DNA of 37,764 nucleotides from Verrucomicrobiota bacterium. Lineage in GTDB: Bacteria > Verrucomicrobiota > Verrucomicrobiia > Opitutales > Opitutaceae. Position 1 is the first letter of the stretch, and each line of letters begins with the position of its first letter. The notes under the pieces are model-generated. The model had not been told where the DNA came from. It worked only from the letters and a program-made list of their open reading frames with translations, and made no database searches. Where the stretch lies: positions 1 to 37,764 of the forward strand of contig CANIWJ010000026.1 in NCBI GenBank assembly GCA_947471035.1, in the 5' to 3' direction. The position numbers and the translations under genes were made by a program. Of the stretch, positions 1-8,100 are shown one piece after another.

Positions 1-989
1 ACGCCGACAAACGCGTGCTCGATTTCGCCCACATCCCCCCCGGCGAGTTCCGCCCCGACAGCACCGAAAGCGTCGGCGCGGTCAACATGATGAAGGCCGG
101 CCTCTACCACGCCACCAAACTCACCACCGTCAGCCCCACCTACGCCGACGAAATCAAAACCCCCGCCGGCGGCTTCGGCCTCGATCACGTCCTCCGCTTC
201 CGCGCCGCCGACCTCGTGGGCATCCTCAACGGCATCGACGACACCGCCTGGAATCCGGCAATGGATAAACACCTGCCCCGCCCCTACGACCAACGCTCCA
301 TCGGCCCCGGAAAAGCCGCCGCCAAACTCGCCCTCCAACGCCGCCTCGGCCTCGCCGAAGACCCCGACATCGCCCTCTTCGGCATCGTCTCCCGCTTCGC
401 CAACCAAAAAGGCCTCGACCTCCTCGCCGAAGCCCTCCCCCACATCGTGCCGCGCATGCACGTCCAGTTCGCCTTCCTCGGCGCCGGCGACCCAGGACTC
501 GAACAAACTTTCCGCTGGGCCACCCAGGCCTTCCCCGGGCGCGTCGGTCTCCACGTCGGCTACGACAACGCCCTCGCCCACCTCATTCAGGCCGGCTCCG
601 ACTTCTTCGTCATGCCCAGCCGCGCCGAACCCTGCGGCCTCACCCAGATGTATGCCATGCGCTACGGCACCCCGCCGCTCGTACGCTCGACCGGCGGCCT
701 GATCGACACCGTGGATCAATACGTAGCGGACAAAGCCACCGGCACCGGCTTCCGTTTCCAAGACGCCACCGCCGCCGCCCTCTACAACACCATTGGCTGG
801 GCCTGCGCCACCTACTACGACCGTCCCGACGACATCAATGCCCTGCGCAAACGCGGCATGGACAAGGATTTCTCCTGGGGCCAAAGCGCCCGCAGCTACG
901 AAGCCCTCTACGGCTGGGCCGTCGCCGCCCGCCGCGCCCCCGCCGCCCCTATCGAGATCACGCCCCCCACCGCCCCCACCGCGCTGTAG
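1..989 (+). CDS. glgA: Glycogen synthase, C-terminal part (gene truncated by window start)
   Basis: Glycogen synthase transfers glucose from ADP-glucose to a growing alpha-1,4-glucan (GT5 family, cytoplasmic). The open frame runs from the first bases to the stop at 987-989. The N-terminal domain, including the KTGGL nucleotide-binding loop, lies before the window. Family signatures seen in order are: a TVSPTYADEI segment, GILNGID followed by WNPAMD, the linker VSRFANQKGLDLL, and the C-terminal donor-binding stretch SRAEPCGLTQMYAMRYG followed by RSTGGLIDTV. The GTG at 15 is only an internal codon. The gene ends in an Ala/Pro-rich tail. Codon use is strongly C-ending, unlike the operon that follows. 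A related starch or glycogen synthase subtype cannot be excluded, but the family is clear. Confidence 0.95.
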   Translation, partial: ADKRVLDFAHIPPGEFRPDSTESVGAVNMMKAGLYHATKLTTVSPTYADEIKTPAGGFGLDHVLRFRAADLVGILNGIDDTAWNPAMDKHLPRPYDQRSIGPGKAAAKLALQRRLGLAEDPDIALFGIVSRFANQKGLDLLAEALPHIVPRMHVQFAFLGAGDPGLEQTFRWATQAFPGRVGLHVGYDNALAHLIQAGSDFFVMPSRAEPCGLTQMYAMRYGTPPLVRSTGGLIDTVDQYVADKATGTGFRFQDATAAALYNTIGWACATYYDRPDDINALRKRGMDKDFSWGQSARSYEALYGWAVAARRAPAAPIEITPPTAPTAL

Positions 990-1092
990 GGCGCGTCTGG
1001 ATAAAAACTCAAACAGGCGGAAGCGTGGAGCACAGCTCGGCCAAAGCGCAAAAGGCGAAGGTAATACTCATTCGCTTTCAAATTGAACTGAA

Positions 1093-1118
1093 TTGGCCGG
1101 AGACGGCCAACCCTACAA
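1093..1118. repeat. REP-like hairpin unit (TTGGCCGG..CCGGCCAA-type)
   Basis: The palindrome TTGGCCG-gaga-CGGCCAA is followed by CCCTACA. The same unit, with a one-base-different loop, occurs at 37497-37522 and inverted at 37552-37576. Dispersed copies with a conserved flank suggest a REP-like repetitive element. Confidence 0.7.
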
Positions 1119-1120
1119 CT

Positions 1121-1255
1121 TATACCAGTTACATCTCGGTATGAGACGTTAGCGTGGCCCGATGTAGCCCCGACCGCTGGTCGGGGTCTCTGGGAAACGC
1201 CCGACCACCGGTCGGGCCTACACCAGACGACAGTCTCATTTCATACCAAAACTGG
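1121..1255. repeat. Nested inverted-repeat element, about 135 bp
   Basis: The outer arms are imperfect: 1121-1147 (with CCAGTT and GGTATGAGAC) against 1233-1255 (GTCTCAT..ATACC..AACTGG). The inner arms are 1163-1186 (TGTAGCCCCGACCG..) and 1199-1222 (..CGGTCGGGCCTACA). Each inner arm is itself palindromic around GACC-GGTC. This looks like a MITE or REP doublet. No transposase is present. Confidence 0.55.
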
Positions 1256-1487
1256 CTCTTATTTGTTTTTTAAGCCTCTTCAGCATTCCTAGTTCAGGCC
1301 TCCCAGCCCCGCCCTCTTGGGTCGAATCAAGCGGCGCCAAATGAGCTACGCTCGTAAGGTCACCTCGTAGAGGCCATGAAGGAGAATCCTCACCGTGAGG
1401 TTCCCGCTCCGCTCTATTTTTTGCCCCAATAAAAGATTTCGCCAAGGAATCGCCCCTGGCAGGCGTCTTCAACATACCACAACACGG

Positions 1488-2054
1488 ATGAATCACTCCG
1501 CCGAACTCACCGATGACACCTCGCTTGTAGCCGCTGCGCTTGCCGGCTGCTCGTCGGCTTTTACCGAGTTATTCCAGCGCCATTACCCACAGATTCATGC
1601 CTTTGCTTTTCGGCTGACTTTGTGTCCAGCGGAGGCGGCAGACATCGCTCAAGATACGTTTATCCAGGCTGCGCGTTCACTGGGCACATTTCGGCAGGAA
1701 TCCTCGTTCAAAAACTGGCTTTATACCATCGCCACCCACAAAAGCCGTGATCGGTATCGGCAAAAAGTACGCCGCGACCACCTCGCCGAAAAATGGGCCG
1801 CCGCGCAAGACGAGGTCTCGCCCACCGCAAACGGACTCACCACCGAGGCTGAACGCATACAAGCCGCTTTGCGGACACTCAGCCCCGATCTACGGGCCGC
1901 AGTAACTTTGGTCTATTACCAAGGCTTGAGCCATGCGGCAGCGGCCCAAGTTCTCAACTGTGCCGAAACGACCGTTTCGTGGCGTATTTTCCGCGCCAAA
2001 CAAAAACTCAAACACCACCTGCGGCACTTTGCCGTCGGAGTTTCCCATGACTGA
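1488..2054 (+). CDS. ECF-type RNA polymerase sigma factor
   Basis: A 188-residue sigma-70 family protein of the minimal ECF type. Region 2 covers about residues 25-95: the helix with FTELFQRHYPQIHAFAF, then EAADIAQDTFIQAA, which is the classic sigma2.2 RNA-polymerase contact, then SFKNWLYTIATHKSRD. Region 4 covers about residues 125-180, with LSPDLRAAVTLVYYQGLS and a helix-turn-helix ending TVSWRIFRAKQKL. Length is normal for ECF factors. I chose ATG 1488 because region 2 begins shortly after it; an in-frame upstream ATG at 1395 would add 31 residues with no sigma-like features. Its stop overlaps the next gene's start by 8 bases, as expected for a sigma/anti-sigma pair. It probably directs transcription of this operon, though I could not define its promoter. 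Confidence 0.93.
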   Translation: MNHSAELTDDTSLVAAALAGCSSAFTELFQRHYPQIHAFAFRLTLCPAEAADIAQDTFIQAARSLGTFRQESSFKNWLYTIATHKSRDRYRQKVRRDHLAEKWAAAQDEVSPTANGLTTEAERIQAALRTLSPDLRAAVTLVYYQGLSHAAAAQVLNCAETTVSWRIFRAKQKLKHHLRHFAVGVSHD

Positions 2055-2646
2055 CGCCGATCTCAAAAAACACCTTGCCGCTTTGTCAGTTCCCGTTGCC
2101 GCCGATGCCGACCGTGAGCGCGCCTTGCACCGAGCGACGGTCGCTTTAACTGCATTCCCTCGCCCCCCCGGCCGCCCTCATGTTACCGCTCCCAGGTGGC
2201 GGCTGGCCTTTCTCGCGTTACCCGTTCTGTTGCTCTCTTTCGGCTGGTGGTTGCTGCCAAGCCCCGCCTCCCTCTCGGCCACTGACTGCCGCCAGTTGCT
2301 GGTGCAGCTCAATCAACTTTTCCCCGGCCAGCTTAACGCGGTAGTCGAGTTTGATGGCGGAGTTAAAATCGACTTGTCGGACGCGACAACCGCTCCTTCT
2401 GCAGCTGATCAGTCCATCGTCATCGAGCTGCGCCGAAAGGGGCACCTGGTGCGAATCATCGCCTACAGCGGCCGACCGGTGGACATCGCCGTGGCCGGGC
2501 TCTCTTTACGTATCGATCCATTGCTCACCGCAAAGGGCGGCGTACTGCTCGCCAGCGACCGCTTTGTATGGGACTCCGCGCAACCGGCTGTTGACCCCCT
2601 CCAAGGCTGGCAGATTGCAGCACACCCTCTGGTCGCATCGTTATGA
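2047..2646 (+). CDS. Membrane-anchored protein, probable anti-sigma factor
   Basis: This 199-residue protein has a short charged cytoplasmic N-terminus (about 55 residues, starting MTDADLKKHLAAL), one transmembrane helix (WRLAFLALPVLLLSFGWWLL, about residues 58-77), and a periplasmic domain of about 115 residues. That topology, plus its position directly after and overlapping an ECF sigma gene, suggests it holds the sigma factor at the membrane. I do not see the zinc-binding HxxxCxxC motif of ZAS-type anti-sigma factors, so the class is unclear. The start at ATG 2047 was chosen over an in-frame upstream ATG at 1933 that would run through sigma region 4. The anti-sigma role is inference from context and topology. 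Confidence 0.7.
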   Translation: MTDADLKKHLAALSVPVAADADRERALHRATVALTAFPRPPGRPHVTAPRWRLAFLALPVLLLSFGWWLLPSPASLSATDCRQLLVQLNQLFPGQLNAVVEFDGGVKIDLSDATTAPSAADQSIVIELRRKGHLVRIIAYSGRPVDIAVAGLSLRIDPLLTAKGGVLLASDRFVWDSAQPAVDPLQGWQIAAHPLVASL

Positions 2647-3434
2647 AAAACGCACCATTTAGCCTCGTTACCCTCATTGCAGCCGCGTCGTCGGCCTTCG
2701 CTGGTGGCGGCATTCAGCTCCTCCGTGTAAGTGAACAAACACATGCCGAGTCGGCTCCGGCTTTGATTTCCGGCCTACCTGTTACGCTGGAGTTACTACT
2801 ACCTCCTGGCGAGCGGACAATGGACTTAAAACCTCGGTGGAGGCAAATCGGCGGCAACGTGTCCAGCCCGCTGGAACTGCCATCCGACTTGAAGAAATCA
2901 ACTAGTGATGAACGCATTACCCTGCTTCGGGTCACACCGCCAACGGTCAAACAAGTTACAAGCCTGCAGCTATTTGTCGGTCCATTTGGACCTGTCGTGG
3001 TCGTGGTGTTCCCAGCGGGCGAGCGCCGGGACGACCTAGCACCCCTTACCGAGGCGCTCGCAGCCAGTCGCTTGCGCCTCGCCGTCTGCGGCCAGGCACC
3101 CGGCCTACGAGAATTTCTACACGCTCAAAAGTTGGATTTTGAGGACGAGGGCAACGATGCCCCGCGCCAACTCGTCTCCGACACGCTGTTAATCGGTGAA
3201 CTTACGCCCGAGGACTGGGATCGACTCACCCGCGATCCGCGCGCGAGCGGACACCTGGTGGCGTTAGTGGCCACACCCCAACTAATGCCCGGGGTCTATG
3301 TGCACCACACTACGCCCTTCCACCAATTTATTAAGATCACCCTCCCCATTCTCCCGCTACTTTCCACCGATCCTCGTGCGAGGGAAACCCTGCACCTCCT
3401 GCTCCTTAACGTTCTCAAACCCGCCCAAACCTGA
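2643..3434 (+). CDS. Secreted protein of unknown function in the sigma-factor operon
   Basis: A 263-residue protein with a clear signal peptide (MKNAPFSLVTLIAAASSAFA, cleavage near residue 20). The mature part is of mixed strand and helix, with a hydrophobic strand PVVVVVFPAG near residue 120 and no cysteine pair or catalytic motif that I recognise. The start ATG at 2643 overlaps the previous stop by four bases (ATGA), so translation is probably coupled. Two Pro-rich hydrophobic strings near the C-terminus (KITLPILPLL, LHLLLLNVL) could be membrane-associated or simply buried. I do not recognise the family. Its place between the anti-sigma gene and the CsgG-like gene suggests an envelope role shared with the operon. 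Confidence 0.8.
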   Translation: MKNAPFSLVTLIAAASSAFAGGGIQLLRVSEQTHAESAPALISGLPVTLELLLPPGERTMDLKPRWRQIGGNVSSPLELPSDLKKSTSDERITLLRVTPPTVKQVTSLQLFVGPFGPVVVVVFPAGERRDDLAPLTEALAASRLRLAVCGQAPGLREFLHAQKLDFEDEGNDAPRQLVSDTLLIGELTPEDWDRLTRDPRASGHLVALVATPQLMPGVYVHHTTPFHQFIKITLPILPLLSTDPRARETLHLLLLNVLKPAQT

Positions 3435-3457
3435 ACCCAGATTGCGTTCTCATTCAC

Positions 3458-4384
3458 ATGAAAATCTCCACTCGTATCCTCCTCTCCACACTCGCACTTA
3501 CCTCCGCTGCACTGGTTTTTGCTGAACCGCTCCCGATTGCCGTCTTTGATTTCCAGGCTGGCGAACGCAGTCTCGAAAAGAAAGGTGCCGAGATCGGCAT
3601 CCTGCTTAACGCCCATCTCTCCACCCAACCCGACGTGTTTCTGGTCGAGCGCCAGGAAGTCGACAAACTGCTCGGCGAACAAGAACTGGGCCTAGCGGGC
3701 AACGTCACCCCCGACTCCGCAGCCAAAGTCGGCGCGTTAGTCGGCGCCAAGGTGCTGGTAACGGGCCGCGTCTTTGAATCCGGCGGCAAGGGCTACGTTG
3801 TCGCCAAGGTGATCGGCACGGAGACCGGCCGTGTCTTTGGCGAACTAGCAACCACTTCGTCGCTCGATAAACTCGATGGCCCCGCCGCTGAGCTCGCGGA
3901 AAAAATCGCCGCAACCGTATCCAAACAGGCAGGAGCCCTGACCGCCCGAGTCGAAAGCCATGATGCGCGTGTCGAGCGCCTCAAAAAAGCAGTGTCCGGA
4001 AAAACCCTGCCCCCCGTGGTCATTATGATCACCGAACAACATCTGGGCCGTCCGGTCATCGATCCGGCGGCACAGACCGAGCTCATGCTGCTGTTACGCG
4101 AAATCGGTTTTGATGTGGTCACCCCCGAGGCGGCCTCCTCACGCGCCGACGTAGTTGCCATCACCGGCGAGGCCTTTAGCGAGTTCGGCCTCCGTCGCGG
4201 TAATCTGGTTTCATGCCGTTCGCGTATCGAGATCAGCGTTAAGGCTTCCGGTAAAATCATCGCCGTGGACCGCCAGCGCGATGTCGCCGTGGACATCGCG
4301 GAGCATAGCGCGGGCAAACGCGCCCTCGAAAACGGCGCGCTTAAACTCGCCGACCGTCTCGTGCCACAGCTGGTAAACCGCTAA
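3458..4384 (+). CDS. CsgG-like periplasmic protein
   Basis: This 308-residue protein begins with a signal peptide (cleavage after VFA, about residue 22). Residues about 24-165 match the CsgG/curli-assembly fold by eye: IAVFDFQAGE, then LLVxR-like FLVERQEVDKLLGEQELGLAG, then AAKVGALVGAKVLVTGRVF and a GRVFGEL strand. CsgG itself is a lipoprotein that forms an outer-membrane secretion channel. Here there is no lipobox cysteine, so the protein is probably soluble in the periplasm. A second domain (about residues 185-308, starting PPVVIMITEQH) has an alternating strand/helix pattern and may be another divergent copy. It lies 23 bases after the preceding gene and overlaps the next by one base. Its role may be envelope sensing or assembly; pore formation is not supported. 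Confidence 0.8.
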   Translation: MKISTRILLSTLALTSAALVFAEPLPIAVFDFQAGERSLEKKGAEIGILLNAHLSTQPDVFLVERQEVDKLLGEQELGLAGNVTPDSAAKVGALVGAKVLVTGRVFESGGKGYVVAKVIGTETGRVFGELATTSSLDKLDGPAAELAEKIAATVSKQAGALTARVESHDARVERLKKAVSGKTLPPVVIMITEQHLGRPVIDPAAQTELMLLLREIGFDVVTPEAASSRADVVAITGEAFSEFGLRRGNLVSCRSRIEISVKASGKIIAVDRQRDVAVDIAEHSAGKRALENGALKLADRLVPQLVNR

Positions 4385-5172
4385 TGCGCTATCAGATAGC
4401 TACTGCGATGAAACCCCTCCGCCCGTTCGCCCCCACCGCCCGCCCCCTGTTCGCTTTATTGCGTTTTCTAGCCGGTGGCTGGCTGCTGTGCGCGTCCTGC
4501 TTGCAGGCGACCGTCCCGGCAGATCCCGCCGCGCTGGCTTCGGCCATCGACACGGCTCTGGTTGCGCGGGATGTGGGGGCCTTGGCCGCGCTCGTGGACA
4601 CCGAGGGCATGTCACCCGCCGATCTTACCAAAATCGAACGCGGCGTCGGCGGGCTGATCCCCGAAACCGGTCGTGCCGTAGTGAGCGTAGATCGACTGCC
4701 TGACTTGATCGACATCGCAAAGCCCACGATCTTTTTTGGCCAACGTCAGGAATTCACACGCGCTCCGGCCGGTATCATCCGTGTAGCCACCCAGGAGGGG
4801 AAAGCTCAGTTCATGGCTACGCTGCCCTACGTGAAGACCCCGCAGGGCTTTCTTCTCGCTGGTCGCAAGCAAACCGACCTCGGTTGGAAAGGACCGCCCG
4901 ACCGCCAACTCGGCTTTACCTTCGAGGGAGACTACCCGCCCTTTCCCAGCGCTATTACCATCAAGTTCAACGCCAGCGGCGTAGATGTTGAGGACTCCTT
5001 CACGATGCATTCCGGTGCGATTTTGGGCCAATTTATTCAGGAGTTCACCATCAGCGGACTGCCCCCCGAATTTAAAGGCCGCCTGATTTTGCGCATCGGC
5101 AAAGAGGTGATTTTCCGATCCGAACCGATCATCGGTCAGACTTCCTTCACCTACCGACGCCCCGCCCCATGA
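4384..5172 (+). CDS. Secreted protein of unknown function in the sigma-factor operon
   Basis: A 262-residue protein with an N-terminal signal segment (RFLAGGWLLCASCLQA, cleavage near residue 40 of the long form). ATG 4384 overlaps the previous stop as TAATG, which favours coupled translation. ATG 4408 (254 residues) would give a more typical signal-peptide length and is a real alternative. The mature N-terminal half is helical with Ala-rich DTALVARDVGALAALVD. The C-terminal half is predicted beta-rich, with DYPPFPSAITIKFNASG and FTISGLPPEFKGRLILRIG, like an immunoglobulin-style or adhesion-type beta domain. The cysteines lie in the signal region. I recognise no family. It overlaps the next gene by four bases (ATGA). 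Confidence 0.8.
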   Translation: MRYQIATAMKPLRPFAPTARPLFALLRFLAGGWLLCASCLQATVPADPAALASAIDTALVARDVGALAALVDTEGMSPADLTKIERGVGGLIPETGRAVVSVDRLPDLIDIAKPTIFFGQRQEFTRAPAGIIRVATQEGKAQFMATLPYVKTPQGFLLAGRKQTDLGWKGPPDRQLGFTFEGDYPPFPSAITIKFNASGVDVEDSFTMHSGAILGQFIQEFTISGLPPEFKGRLILRIGKEVIFRSEPIIGQTSFTYRRPAP

Positions 5173-8100
5173 GTTTCCTGCGTCTTTTTTTAGGGTTTCC
5201 CCTCCTTCTCGCGGTAGCCCTGGCCGCTCCACGCGTGGCGATTGTCGTCGAGGCCCCGTCAGTCGCGGCGGACTACCAGGCCGTGCTTACGGCCGAGCTA
5301 ACGCGTCTCGCGCTCGACGTGGATCTGGTCGAACGGGCCGAACTGGCCCGCGCCTGGAGCGAACAAGAATTAGCAACCCGCTCAACGCCCGCGCTTGGAG
5401 TTACCCCACTGAGCGTGGACCGCTACCTGAACTTCCGGCAGGTGACGATGGGGCGTTGGGTGGTGGATTATCTCGACGCCGCCAGCGGGCGCTCACTGGG
5501 TTCGCTCGCTGTAACCGCGGAGAAAACGGTCGCCCCCGGACAGCTCGCACCGGCAGCGATGAAGCTCCTCACGGCACCGGAGGCTAAGAAACCGCACGCC
5601 CATTCACCTCGTGTGGCGGTGATCGAAGCGGGCGATGGAGTCGGCAATGCGGAACTGTTTGGACTAGCCGCCCACCTACGCGCTGCGTTGAGCGAAGCCC
5701 GTTTCACCGTGCTGGATCGCTCCCTTACTCAGGAACTGGTCGTTGAACAAAACGACGCAGCCCGCGGATTTCGCGCCACCGCACCGATCGTTGGTTTGCT
5801 CGGGCTGGATTACTGGATCGCCCTCTCATCGGTCGAAGCCCGGCTGGTGCGCGCCCGCGACGGCGTAGTGCTGGCCGTGCGCCCACGTGAAGCCACCCCA
5901 TCGCCCAACGAAGTCAACCTGCTCCACCGTTGGGCGCGGCCTTGGCTCGATGATTCGCCGTCATCCAAAGACCTCTTCGTCGAATATCGTCCGCAAGTGG
6001 AGACCGAGGCGCTGGTGCCTTTTTACCGTGGTCTCGGGCTCTACGACGTCGGCCGCTACATCGAAGCAATCACGGAGTTTACCCGCGCCTACCTCATCAA
6101 CGACCGCTTCAGGCAGGCCTACGAAGCGGAAGCTCGCTGCTACGAGGCGCTGGGCATGCCTGAGCTAGCCGCGGCCACGCGGCGGTTTTTGGAAATAGGC
6201 CAAGTTGAAAACCTCTCGTCTGGCTCCGCGCGCACCGAAGCCGACGGAGCGATTGCGTTTGTTGGCGTAATACCAATCGACGGCGCTGACCTCGCTCCAA
6301 TCGCCCGCTCACTCTCGGCATTACTGGCCTCACAACTGGCGGCTCGCACCGACCTGGCCTTGCGACTTCCGGACGAACTCAACCGCCTGCGCCAAGAATA
6401 CGACTGGATGAGCGGCACTGAAACCGCGACCGGAAGCCGCTGGGAGCATGCCCCTTCGTTATTCAGCCGAATCACTCTTTCGGCCCGACTTGAGCATACG
6501 AGCACCGGCCTGCGCTTGGTATGGCTGCGCTACGATCAGGTGACCGGTGAACGCGCGGAAGGTGCCTCACTCGATCTGGCGGCAGACCCCCAACAATGGG
6601 CCAAACCAATCGCACGCTTTGCCCGTAACCTGCGGACCACTCCTGTAAACCCTCCAACGGCTGCTCCTGCCTATGTTGCTCCGGTGCTTGCCGACACCAA
6701 GAAGCTCACGTCCGACTATGGCCGAGCGACTGGGCTCGATCTCAACGCGGCGCGCTTGCGTCTCGCGCTCGCCGAACCGGGTAACATGCGTCTTCAGGGG
6801 AGACGTTTTGAGAAAGGCCGCCAGCATGTGATCGAGAATTACTCAGACCTACTCGAGTATGGGCTGCGCGAATGGCGCATCTCACGATTGCCGGCCGCTT
6901 CGCTCACCCGCCGTTGGTTGGAACTGGAACGCGCACGGGAACACCTCGGTGCGTTTTCGGCCGGTGAAAATCTGCGCGGCGCGCCACTCGACGGTAGAGC
7001 CGAACTGGTCCGCCTCGCTGCTCCACCTCGCAGCGACGCACCCGGATTACTCGCACGCTATTGGCAACTTTACGCGCAACAGGGCGAGATGGCACCGGCG
7101 CAGTTGCACGAGGCCTGCCAGGGGTTGCTAAACGAACTGACTGCGCTCGATCCCACTATCGTGCCCGAGCGAAAACTCATCGAACGCCACATCACCGCGC
7201 TGGCCCGCATGGCAAAGCTGGCCGCCGGCTTGGTCGATCCCTCTGAAAACTTCGTTTTCGACTCCAATCAAAATGAACCGCGTCCGCTCCTGCTTGAGTG
7301 GCAGAAAGACGGCAACCCGCTGCTAAAATCGGACAAGTATCGCATCAGCCTACGCTTCCTCGACCGCTTCACGCCGCAAGAACGGGTGACCGCAGCATGC
7401 GCCGCCCTTGCGGCCAACGGAAATACGTCATCAAAAATCGAACTTCGTTGGCTTCAAGAAATGCCCCTGTGTTGGCCACTCAGTGGCCCGATCAGTGAAA
7501 TGTTCTTCGCGCTCGACAGAGGCGAAGCCCTGCCGATCACGCACCCGCTGCAGCCGGAGCAGCAGCGCGCCTACCTGCGTGCGGCCGTCGATTACATGCC
7601 CGCCTTACTCGAACATTGGTGCGCGCGGGCCCAAGACCATGCGTTTCTCCTCAACATCGATACCGCGGCGGGCAACTTTTTTCACCTGCTCAACGGCTAT
7701 ACGCTGCGAGAAGTCGTTTCCGATGCCGACTACGAAGCGATGCGCACCCAGGTGGCCGCCGCTTTTACCACAGCTGCTGCCCGCCTTGGCGAAGTAAGCC
7801 GCGATAATTGGGCCAAGGTCCATCACTGGCGTGAGCTCACCCGCGAGCTGGGCCGGGAGCGGCGGAAGGATTTCCTGCGGGATCACGGCCGCTGGGTAAT
7901 GAACCCCGAGCCGCTGGTAAACGAGTTTGATAAAACCGATGCGCAACTAGTGAGCAAGGAACCCGATGGGAGCCTGAAATACGCGATGCCCGCGTGGTGG
8001 GCCAAACTGCGTGAGTGGCAATTTGACTATGCCTTCAGTGCACCAGAGATGGCGGCGTTCTACGCACGCCGCACCACCGAGGCACTGGCGTATATGCGCG

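Larger units (their letters stand above)
990..1487. other. Non-coding stretch with palindromic repeats upstream of the sigma-factor operon
   Basis: No convincing gene is present. Positions 1093-1118 hold a small hairpin unit that recurs at the other end of the window, and 1121-1255 holds a nested inverted repeat. From about 1260 to 1487 I see neither a clear terminator for glgA nor a recognisable promoter for the sigma-factor gene. Open frames here are short and overlap the repeats. Confidence 0.6.

Noticed and set aside
1440..1487. ECF-type promoter GGAATC..GTC before the sigma-factor gene
   Set aside because: The gap between the two boxes is about 13 bases, shorter than the usual 15-17, so autoregulation is not supported by this string.
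1236..1496. 86-residue minus-strand open frame before the sigma-factor gene
   Set aside because: It runs through repeats and leader sequence, has no conserved motif, and would overlap the sigma-factor start.
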